From an uncultured Ruminococcus sp. (GTDB taxonomy: Bacteria; Bacillota; Clostridia; Oscillospirales; Ruminococcaceae), in the NCBI GenBank assembly GCA_947174085.1, contig CAMWHN010000014.1, forward strand, positions 1 through 18,546: DNA of 18,546 nt. Reading direction: 5' to 3'. The notes below the pieces were generated by a model. It was not told the DNA's origin and did no database searches. It saw nothing but the letters and a program-made list of their open reading frames with translations. Positions 7,854-15,223 of this stretch are shown here, one piece after another. Every line of letters begins with the position of its first letter. Within the stretch, counting starts at the first letter, position 1. Both the position numbers and the translations under genes were made by a program.

Positions 7854-8432
7854 TTAAACATTTACACCAAAATTCAAGCCCAATGCTCTTAGACCGCCAG
7901 AAAATCCACTGCCAATGGCATTAAATTTCCATTCACCGTTATGACGATACAATTCGCCGACAACAACAGCTGTTTCTACAGAGAAATCTTCGCCCAAATC
8001 AAAACGCACTAATTCCTTGCCGTTTGTTTCGTCCAGCACATGAATATAGGCATTACTTACTTGTCCAAAATTCTGATTACGTGTTTCCGCATCATAAATC
8101 GTCACCGTAAAATCAATTTTAGAAATATTTTCCGGCACTTTGCTTAAATCCACTCTGATTACTTCATCATCGCCGTCACTACCGCCCGTAAGATTATCAC
8201 CAGTATGTTCTACAGCACCGGACGAATGAACAGTATTATTATAAAATATAAAATCCAAATCATTAGTCACTTTGCCATTTGCACCCAACATAAATGCCGC
8301 CGCATCTAAATCGAAATCATAACCGCCGTCATAACGATTAATATCCCAACCCAAACCAATCAATAACTGTGATAACCCAGGGTTACCCTTTGTCAAGTCA
8401 ACTTTCTGACCTTTCATCAAACTTACTGCCAT
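7854..8432 (-). CDS. terD: TerD-family Ca2+-binding stress protein (copy 1)
   Basis: This 192-residue canonical TerD protein has VSLMKGQKVDLTKGNPGLSQ, GLGWDINRYDGG, YDFDLDAAAFMLG, and GDNLTGGSDGDDE. The last has Ser where copy 2 has Gly-Gln, a small change inside the acidic Ca2+ loop. It ends with GELYRHNGEWKFNAIG and FGVNV. It begins 26 bases after the Ca2+-ATPase stop with TGGAGG before the ATG, so both are probably made from one message. Pairing a Ca2+ pump with Ca2+-binding TerD proteins suggests a role in calcium handling or sensing under stress; this is inferred. Confidence 0.95.
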   Translation of the reverse strand: MAVSLMKGQKVDLTKGNPGLSQLLIGLGWDINRYDGGYDFDLDAAAFMLGANGKVTNDLDFIFYNNTVHSSGAVEHTGDNLTGGSDGDDEVIRVDLSKVPENISKIDFTVTIYDAETRNQNFGQVSNAYIHVLDETNGKELVRFDLGEDFSVETAVVVGELYRHNGEWKFNAIGSGFSGGLRALGLNFGVNV

Positions 8433-8458
8433 GTAAAAACCTCCATTTTATAAAATAT

Positions 8459-11086
8459 TTAGCTTTTTTTACCAACAATTGCCTTACGAATCAAGTCCAC
8501 AGGAATAATTGTCAAAGCCATAATTAACACAATCAACCATTCTTTGCCATTTAAGCCATAACATCTTAACACCATACCGCCAACATACGTCATAATAACC
8601 TGCACCAATGCAATACCGCCCATGACTTTTAAAAATCCCTGATTACCTTTAATATTATCAAATAAATTTAATTTTGGCGTTCTCGCATTAAACGCATTAA
8701 ATACAGCAATTAGAATAAAAAATGCAAAATAACCTGTCAACAAATAAGATTTGCCATCAACCTCTGGTCTGAACCAGTTCGCAACAAAATCAGATTTAAT
8801 AAAAAACATACTTAAACCAAATGCCCAGATAGCTCCTGTTAGAATTTCAGACCACATATATTTGCTAACAATGGCTTCATCACGGCGTTTCGGCTTTTCA
8901 TTCATATATTCCTGTAAAGCCGGTTCACCGCCGAATGCAAGTGCTGCCAGTGTATCCATAACTAAATTCACCCATAAAATCTGTGTAATTGTCAATGGGT
9001 GGTCAATTTGCAGGATTGGACAAATAAAGCTTACTAACACCGCCGCAACATTGATAGTCAACTGGAAAATAATAAATTTACGAATACTATTAAAAATGGT
9101 TCTGCCAAATAAAATAGCTTTTTCAATTGACAAGAAATTATCATCTAAAATCACAATTTCGCTTGCTTCTTTGGCAACTTCCGTACCGCCACCCATAGCA
9201 AAGCCGACATCAGCTTTTTTCAATGCAGGAGAGTCATTCACGCCGTCACCAGTCATACCAACAACTAAATCTAATTCTTGTGCAATTCTAACCAAACGGC
9301 TTTTATCTGTTGGCAATGCACGAGCTACCACTCTAAGCCTTGGCAAAATCTTCTTAACTTCATCATCACTCATATTTGCTAATTCATCAGAAGTTAATCT
9401 TACATCATCATCAGACTTAATAATTCCTGCTTCTTTTGCGATAGCAACTGCTGTTTCTTTTCTGTCACCAGTAATCATAACAACTTGTACACCAGCCTGT
9501 TGTACTTGTGCAATTGCCTGAATAGATTCCGGTCTGACATCATCACGAATCCCAACAATACCTACTAAACTCCATTCACCATCAGGCATACTATCTTCGG
9601 GCATTTTTGCATCACTCACAGCAAATGCTAATACACGAATTGCACGAACTGCAAGGGAATCTATTTTTGCAATCATAGTTTTCTTATCAAATACTTGTTT
9701 TTGACCGTTCTCGTCATAATAATATTTACATTTATCAATAATTTTTTCTGGTGCGCCTTTAATTAGCGTTCCCGTCACATCACCCTTAACTTCCGCAAGA
9801 GAAAATTTATTTGCACTATTAAACGGCAAGTTATTTAAAATTTTAATATTATCATTTACTTCTACATCTTTTACAAAATTTAATAATGCTCGTTCTGTCA
9901 TATTACCACCGACAGCCTGTTTTTTATCGCCCTGTCCTGAAAATACAGCACTTGTATTACTTAAAATACTAGTTCTTAATAACAAACTCTGTGCATTACT
10001 AATTTTAGAAATATTATCATATTCATGACAAGCACCGTCAGCAAATACAACAACTTCTAACTGTCCTTTTGTAATAGTTCCAGTTTTATCGCTCATGAGT
10101 AAATTTAAACTACCAGCTGTTTCAATACCGGAATTTTTTCTGACAAGCACATTTTCTTTTAGCATTTTGCCCATATTCTGTGCTGAAACAATGGCAATCA
10201 TCAAAGGCAAGCCCTCTGGCACAGCCATAACAATAATAATAACTGCCAAAATAACGGCTTCTACCAAATCCGCAAAAATCTGCATTTTATCAGCAAAATA
10301 TGCCATTCCGCCAGCTTGTACAATTTTCTGAATCATAAAAGCGACCGCAATTGCACCACCGCCGGCATAACCAAAAACGCTAATTTGATTTGCAAGTTTA
10401 CCAAGCTTTAATTTCAAAGGCGTATCTCTATCTTCTTCTGCTTGCAATTCTTTTGCAATTTCCCCATAAATTGTTTTATCACCAATCACAGTTACTTGCA
10501 TAACCGCATTACCAGAACAAACAACAGCTCCTCTGAACACTTTATGTGGGTGTAAAAAATCTCTGCTATCGCCGTCTTTGACTTCTTCATCTGGAATTTT
10601 TTTAGCTTCTTCTGATTCGCCGTTTAATACAGATTGGTCAACTTTAATACTTCCATCAATAATAATACCATCTGCCGGAATTTTATCACCAGACTGTAAT
10701 AATACGGCATCGCCAATGACAATTTCATCAATTGGAATTTCTACAATTTCGCCGTTTCTATAAATTTTACATTTAATCTGTGAAGCCTCTGCCTGTAATG
10801 CCTGAAAGGCATTTTCATTGCGATACTCCGAAAAAGTCGAAACCAGAGTCGCAATTAAAATCGCAACAGCAATACCAATTGTTTCTACCCAAGAAGCTCT
10901 ACCCATAATCGCAAATACAATATTAATAATTAATGCCACAACCAGAATTTTAATCATAGGGTCGCCAAAATTGCCTTTTAACTTTTCCCAGAATCCTTCT
11001 GACGCTTGTTCTGTCATTTTATTAGTACCATATTTTTCCCTTGAAGCTTGTACTTGACTGTCTGTCAAACCTGTTATTTTCTTCAT
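8459..11086 (-). CDS. PMCA/SERCA-like Ca2+-transporting P-type ATPase (P2 type)
   Basis: The 875-residue protein has all P2-ATPase landmarks: an N-terminal cation-ATPase region starting GLTDSQVQASREKYG, NGES in the actuator domain (155-158), VMAVPEGLPL in M4 (287-295), the phosphorylation motif SDKTGTITKG (D333), KGAPE in the nucleotide domain, ITGDRKETA, and MTGDGVNDSPALKKADVG. About ten membrane segments are visible. PEGLP with EAVILAVIIIV before it is the Ca2+-pump form, so export of Ca2+ from the cytoplasm is the likely reaction. Length is normal. AGGAGTC precedes the ATG. It is first in the operon with the ter genes and sits behind a promoter overlapped by a long palindrome. Confidence 0.93.
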   Translation of the reverse strand: MKKITGLTDSQVQASREKYGTNKMTEQASEGFWEKLKGNFGDPMIKILVVALIINIVFAIMGRASWVETIGIAVAILIATLVSTFSEYRNENAFQALQAEASQIKCKIYRNGEIVEIPIDEIVIGDAVLLQSGDKIPADGIIIDGSIKVDQSVLNGESEEAKKIPDEEVKDGDSRDFLHPHKVFRGAVVCSGNAVMQVTVIGDKTIYGEIAKELQAEEDRDTPLKLKLGKLANQISVFGYAGGGAIAVAFMIQKIVQAGGMAYFADKMQIFADLVEAVILAVIIIVMAVPEGLPLMIAIVSAQNMGKMLKENVLVRKNSGIETAGSLNLLMSDKTGTITKGQLEVVVFADGACHEYDNISKISNAQSLLLRTSILSNTSAVFSGQGDKKQAVGGNMTERALLNFVKDVEVNDNIKILNNLPFNSANKFSLAEVKGDVTGTLIKGAPEKIIDKCKYYYDENGQKQVFDKKTMIAKIDSLAVRAIRVLAFAVSDAKMPEDSMPDGEWSLVGIVGIRDDVRPESIQAIAQVQQAGVQVVMITGDRKETAVAIAKEAGIIKSDDDVRLTSDELANMSDDEVKKILPRLRVVARALPTDKSRLVRIAQELDLVVGMTGDGVNDSPALKKADVGFAMGGGTEVAKEASEIVILDDNFLSIEKAILFGRTIFNSIRKFIIFQLTINVAAVLVSFICPILQIDHPLTITQILWVNLVMDTLAALAFGGEPALQEYMNEKPKRRDEAIVSKYMWSEILTGAIWAFGLSMFFIKSDFVANWFRPEVDGKSYLLTGYFAFFILIAVFNAFNARTPKLNLFDNIKGNQGFLKVMGGIALVQVIMTYVGGMVLRCYGLNGKEWLIVLIMALTIIPVDLIRKAIVGKKS

Positions 11087-11109
11087 ATTTTTTGACTCCT
11101 AGTTAATAA

Positions 11110-11150
11110 AATATTTCTAAGCTGTAAAATTTTCACAGCTTAGAAATATT
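11110..11150. promoter_or_regulatory. Perfect 16-bp inverted repeat over the Ca2+-ATPase/ter promoter (candidate operator)
   Basis: Arms AATATTTCTAAGCTGT (11110-11125) and ACAGCTTAGAAATATT (11135-11150) are perfectly complementary around a 9-base spacer. The right arm overlaps the -10 (11148-11153), and the predicted start site near 11141 falls inside it. This fits a repressor operator or a 5'-end RNA hairpin. It could also stop transcription arriving from pnkp, as TTTTATT follows on the minus strand. Confidence 0.6.
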
Positions 11151-11176
11151 ATAGCACATTCTGCAAAAAAACACAA
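11148..11176 (-). promoter_or_regulatory. Sigma-A-type promoter of the Ca2+-ATPase/ter operon
   Basis: On the minus strand TTGTGT (11171-11176) is followed after 17 bases by a perfect TATAAT (11148-11153). It points toward the Ca2+-ATPase ATG at 11086, with a leader of about 55 bases. It is the only good promoter seen ahead of the Ca2+-ATPase and the four ter genes. Confidence 0.7.
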
Positions 11177-11243
11177 GTTTTTTTCTAATTATTTTTAAAT
11201 TCAACAACATGCATAATTATTGCACATCTTTTTTATTTATTTT

Positions 11244-13766
11244 TTACAATCTCGGGTCAACGGGTTCACTTTCAAACGCCAATACCCCAAATACACATTC
11301 ATGTACTTTATACAAAGGCTCTTTATTCACAAATCTATGCAAAGCTTCCATTCCGAGTGAAAACTCTTTTAATGCAAGAGAACGTTTTTTATTTAACGAC
11401 CGTTTTTTTAATCTTGCCAGATATTCTGGATTCAAATATTCAGCTCCGTAAATAATCCGCAAATATTCTCTGCCCCTGCATTTCACAGCAGGCTGTAACA
11501 ATTCTGATTCTCTTTTTGAAACAAAATATTCCGGTTTCACAACCATACCTTCACCGCCATGACTTGTTAAATCCAACCACCAAGCAACAGCATGTTCTAT
11601 ACTAGAATTATCCTGCAAATCAACATATAAATATGGTGTAGCCATAAAAATATTATCAATTCCAGTCATATATTTTTTAATCTGCTCCATATGCCAACGA
11701 TGTGTTTGTTCCGAAAATACATTGCCCTCTACTGCAAGAATATGAAACGGTGCAATTCTAAAATCTTGAATCGTTTCTACTTTCCAACAATATTCCCGAT
11801 AAGCATTATTATATTTTTCAATTGCTTGATATTTTTCTTGATGTTGCTTTATTAATTCAGCTCCTTGTCCAGTACGATTTTTTACTTGTTCCAGAACTTC
11901 CAAAACAGAAGTAAGAGCCTGTTTTCCAGCATTTCCCACAGGTGCATATTGATTTTTTAATAAACTCTGTGCTTTTTCAGACCAAGGCATTAACTCTGTA
12001 TCAAGACAAACCCAATCAGTCGCAAAATCTTCCCAAAAATTAGTTTTATTTAACACATCATCTAATCTATTTAATAACTCTATTTCAATTTCCAGTTTAT
12101 CAAAAAATCTTCTGCCGGTTCTTGTATAAATAATTCCTCTTGTACCATCTGAAATGCCAAACCTATTTTTTGCAACATCAGCATTTCTGCAAATTATAAT
12201 TACAGCTCTTGACCCCATATGCTTCTGTTCACAAATTAAATTTTTAACACCTTTTTTCTGATAATAATCAAAAGCTTCTAGTGGATATTCTAAATAATCA
12301 TCTAAATTACTAGTCGCACAAGGTGACATGGTAGGAGGCAAATAAATCAACCAATGTGGGTCAGCCGCAAATCTTGACATTACTTCTAATGCTGCCGCAA
12401 GCTGATTTTCCTGTATTAAAATATTTGCAATGAAATCCGTCTGCAAATATAATTTTCCCTGATAATCATTAAATTTGAGCATATCATCTAGTATATCATC
12501 TTGTTTTGATTCCAAAGGCTTCACAGATTCGCAATATACTTGCAAAGCATTCACACTGACAAATTCCCGTTCCGGATAGCGATATGCTGTTAATTTTCCT
12601 CCAAATACACAACCAGTATCAATACAATAAGTACCATTTAGAGCCTGCACTTCTTTTTGAGCCACATGCCCATAAATAATACTAGCTCTGCCTCTGTAAT
12701 CCGAAGCCCAATTTAACCGCACAGGTAAGCCATATTCATCAATTTCGCCAGTTGTTTCGCCATATAAACAAAATTCTCTTACTCTGCCCGAACCTCTGCC
12801 AATATATTCTTGTTTTAATCCGGCATGTGCAATTACTAACTTACCATCATCTAACACATAATGACTAATTAAACTATCCAAAAATTCACAAACTTCTTTG
12901 CGAAAATCTTCATTTTCGGCATTCAGCTCCGCAACAGTCTTATCAAGACCGTGTGTCAATTGCACAGATTTGCCTTTTAAATATTTTACTAACTTTGCAT
13001 CATGATTACCAGCAACTGCAATGGCATTTCCTGATTTTACCATAGACATCGCAATTTTTAATACATTTACATTTTCATTGCCTCTGTCGCAGAAATCCCC
13101 TAAAAAAGCAACTTTTCTGCCCTCAGGGTGAGAATAACACCCTTCTTGCAACACATAGCCTAATTTATTTAGCAATAATCTTAATTCTTGTCCACAGCCA
13201 TGAATATCGCCAATAATATCCAAAGCTCCATGCTCCTCTTTTTTATCATTCCAAAGTTTCGTTCTGACAATTTCAATATTATCAATATCTTCTTTAGATT
13301 TCAAAATATATACAAATCTAAAACCCTCACGTTTTAAATTTTTAATACTTCTTTTCAAATCCATATAATGCTTTTTAATCACATATTCTGGAAAATTTCT
13401 CTCTGGTCTAGCCTGATTTCTTTCTAATAATATTTTTTCAGGCAAATGTAACACAATTGCAACACTATGTACATTTTGTTCTCTTGCAAGATTAATTACC
13501 TGTTTTCTAGCATTTTGCTGTAAATTAGTTGCATCAATTACAGTTAATTTCCCATGTTTTAGCCTTTGATTCGCCGTTTTATATAATAAATCAAATGCAT
13601 CTTGTGAAACATCTTGTGCATTTTCATCATCACAAATCATAGCTCTGAAAAAATCAGAGGATAACACTTCTGTTTCTTTAAAATATTTTTTTGCAAAGCT
13701 AGTTTTCCCTGACGAAGTTGCACCTATCATAGCAACTACTGCCAATTCTGGAATTTCTATTCGCAT
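11244..13766 (-). CDS. pnkp: Polynucleotide kinase-phosphatase-ligase of the bacterial RNA repair complex
   Basis: The 840-residue protein has three catalytic modules in the standard order. The kinase has Walker A GATSSGKT (15-22) and SSDFFR with D38 and R41. The metallophosphatase has GDIHG (186-190), GDFCDRG (223-229), GNHD (253-256) and IAHAG. The adenylyltransferase/ligase has the nucleotidyl lysine in EQKHMGSRA (K515) and later GEGMVVKP. The closest known model is Clostridium thermocellum Pnkp, of similar length. It heals 5'-OH and 2',3'-cyclic phosphate ends of cut RNA and seals them only with Hen1. The ATG overlaps the end of hen1 by 10 bases, as expected for an obligate pair. All catalytic residues I could check are present, so the protein should be active. 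No toxin gene is visible nearby. Confidence 0.96.
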   Translation of the reverse strand: MRIEIPELAVVAMIGATSSGKTSFAKKYFKETEVLSSDFFRAMICDDENAQDVSQDAFDLLYKTANQRLKHGKLTVIDATNLQQNARKQVINLAREQNVHSVAIVLHLPEKILLERNQARPERNFPEYVIKKHYMDLKRSIKNLKREGFRFVYILKSKEDIDNIEIVRTKLWNDKKEEHGALDIIGDIHGCGQELRLLLNKLGYVLQEGCYSHPEGRKVAFLGDFCDRGNENVNVLKIAMSMVKSGNAIAVAGNHDAKLVKYLKGKSVQLTHGLDKTVAELNAENEDFRKEVCEFLDSLISHYVLDDGKLVIAHAGLKQEYIGRGSGRVREFCLYGETTGEIDEYGLPVRLNWASDYRGRASIIYGHVAQKEVQALNGTYCIDTGCVFGGKLTAYRYPEREFVSVNALQVYCESVKPLESKQDDILDDMLKFNDYQGKLYLQTDFIANILIQENQLAAALEVMSRFAADPHWLIYLPPTMSPCATSNLDDYLEYPLEAFDYYQKKGVKNLICEQKHMGSRAVIIICRNADVAKNRFGISDGTRGIIYTRTGRRFFDKLEIEIELLNRLDDVLNKTNFWEDFATDWVCLDTELMPWSEKAQSLLKNQYAPVGNAGKQALTSVLEVLEQVKNRTGQGAELIKQHQEKYQAIEKYNNAYREYCWKVETIQDFRIAPFHILAVEGNVFSEQTHRWHMEQIKKYMTGIDNIFMATPYLYVDLQDNSSIEHAVAWWLDLTSHGGEGMVVKPEYFVSKRESELLQPAVKCRGREYLRIIYGAEYLNPEYLARLKKRSLNKKRSLALKEFSLGMEALHRFVNKEPLYKVHECVFGVLAFESEPVDPRL

Positions 13767-15160
13767 TTTTGAAACACTCCCATCTGTGTCGGCGCACCTA
13801 AATTTTCATCTAATTCGCCAATTTCCTGTATGTTACAAGTATAATTAAATTTTTCACAAATATATTTTGTCCATGCTTGAAATTCTTTTCTTGTCCATTC
13901 AAATCTATGGTCATCATGGCGTAATTCATCTTGTGGCAAAAATTCATAATTGGCATTATATTCCCGATTCGGTGTTGTAATAATAACAGTTCTTGGCTTT
14001 GCAAATTCAAATACAACACGTTCAAATGCAGGAAGCCTTGATAATTCAATATGTTCAATGACTTCTACAATACAAGCGCAGTCATAGCCTGAAAATCTTT
14101 TATCTTGATAAGTCAGCGACCCGTGTATTAATTTTAATTTATTTTTGCGATAATCCGGCATAGTATCATAATGCAATTTCTGCACTGCTTTTTCTAATTC
14201 TCTTACAGAAACATCACAAGCTGTAATTTTTTTAATTTGCGATTCGTTTAATAACATAGAAACTAATTTACATTCTCCACAGCCTAAATCTATCACAGAA
14301 CTAGCTTTACTATCTAAAACTGCTTGTTTCACGGCTTGTAATCTTTGCTGATTTAAATTCAAGCTTTTTTTCTTTACAAATTCCTGTACTGGTTCAGATT
14401 CTTGTTGTTCTGGAATATTTTCTAAATTATCTAATTCTGACAATTGATTAATTGCCTTATGTGCATAGCTTTTACGCTGATATAAATATCTGTATACAAT
14501 TTTATTTCTTGCAGGGTGTTCCGAAAGCCACCCTTCGCCATGGGATAATAATTTATGAATTTCATCTTCGCTTACATAATAATGCTTTTGCTTATCAAAA
14601 ACCGGAATTAATACATATAAATGCTTTAACAAATCCGATAATTTTACGAATCCAGAAATTTCTAAATTAATATACGGGCTATTCCCCCATTCTGAAAATT
14701 TTTCATCTAATATCATTCTTTGTGTTTTGACAGTATAACCCAACGGCTCAAAAATTTCTTTTGCTAAATCTTGATGATTATTATCATTTAGCATATGCAC
14801 ACAAGCTGTTAATTTTAATTTAGAATCCGCAAGTTCTTGTTTGGTATCACATCTACCAGACATAGCTGTGCCGAACACTCTGCTAATTGCGGTACTCATA
14901 AACGAAGATGCCACATAAGGTCTGTCATTCACATAATCAAATAAACCGCCCTCTTTTGAGCCTAATTTTCCCCTTGCTAATTCAATCGGATTTAAATCTA
15001 ATATTAATGCAACAGTCGTTTTTTCGTCAGAAACTTCTGGATAACATACCCAAGCTTTGCCATAGCTTAATGCAAAGCTCTGAATTTTATCGGGGTGCTT
15101 ATATAATAAATACCCTAAATCTTGTGTTTGTTTTCCCTCATAACTAATAGTCAAAAGCAA
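13757..15160 (-). CDS. hen1: Hen1, RNA 3'-terminal ribose 2'-O-methyltransferase
   Basis: The N-terminal half (to about residue 240) is the Hen1-specific domain that activates the Pnkp ligase, with TISYEGKQTQDLGYLLYKHP and NDRPYVASSFMSTAISRVFGTAMSGR. The C-terminal half is a SAM-dependent methyltransferase: SAM-binding VIDLGCGEC, then EVIEHIE supplying Glu, Glu and His metal ligands, and a further His in RHDDHRFEW. Bacterial Hen1 methylates the 2'-OH at the break so that the repaired RNA resists the same ribotoxin. Start choice: the frame extends to GTG at 15169, but AGAGGAG touches that codon. TTG at 15160 lies 8 bases after it and gives the family-like N-terminus MLLTISY, so I place the start there (467 residues; 470 from GTG). 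Confidence 0.93.
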   Translation of the reverse strand: MLLTISYEGKQTQDLGYLLYKHPDKIQSFALSYGKAWVCYPEVSDEKTTVALILDLNPIELARGKLGSKEGGLFDYVNDRPYVASSFMSTAISRVFGTAMSGRCDTKQELADSKLKLTACVHMLNDNNHQDLAKEIFEPLGYTVKTQRMILDEKFSEWGNSPYINLEISGFVKLSDLLKHLYVLIPVFDKQKHYYVSEDEIHKLLSHGEGWLSEHPARNKIVYRYLYQRKSYAHKAINQLSELDNLENIPEQQESEPVQEFVKKKSLNLNQQRLQAVKQAVLDSKASSVIDLGCGECKLVSMLLNESQIKKITACDVSVRELEKAVQKLHYDTMPDYRKNKLKLIHGSLTYQDKRFSGYDCACIVEVIEHIELSRLPAFERVVFEFAKPRTVIITTPNREYNANYEFLPQDELRHDDHRFEWTRKEFQAWTKYICEKFNYTCNIQEIGELDENLGAPTQMGVFQKCE

Positions 15161-15194
15161 TTTTTTCACTCCTCTAGTATATATTTAACTTTAC

Positions 15195-15223
15195 ATTTTA
15201 ACATAGAAAATTTTATTTGTCAA
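15195..15223 (-). promoter_or_regulatory. Promoter for hen1-pnkp inside the end of copA
   Basis: On the minus strand a perfect TTGACA (15218-15223) is followed after exactly 17 bases by TAAAAT (15195-15200), one mismatch from consensus. The -35 lies in the last codons of copA (Leu-Asp-Lys) and the spacer covers its stop. The predicted start is near 15188, about 28 bases before the TTG start of hen1. No operator-like palindrome is seen. Confidence 0.75.

Noticed and set aside
8751..9521. Open plus-strand frame of 256 codons
   Set aside because: It lies antisense to the conserved Ca2+-ATPase gene, has no family-like motifs, and its open length follows from the codon use of the real gene.
11151..11243. 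Possible small gene or separate terminator between pnkp and the Ca2+-ATPase promoter
   Set aside because: The stretch is A/T runs with no open frame of useful size and no GC-containing stem; only the promoter and palindrome next to it are convincing.
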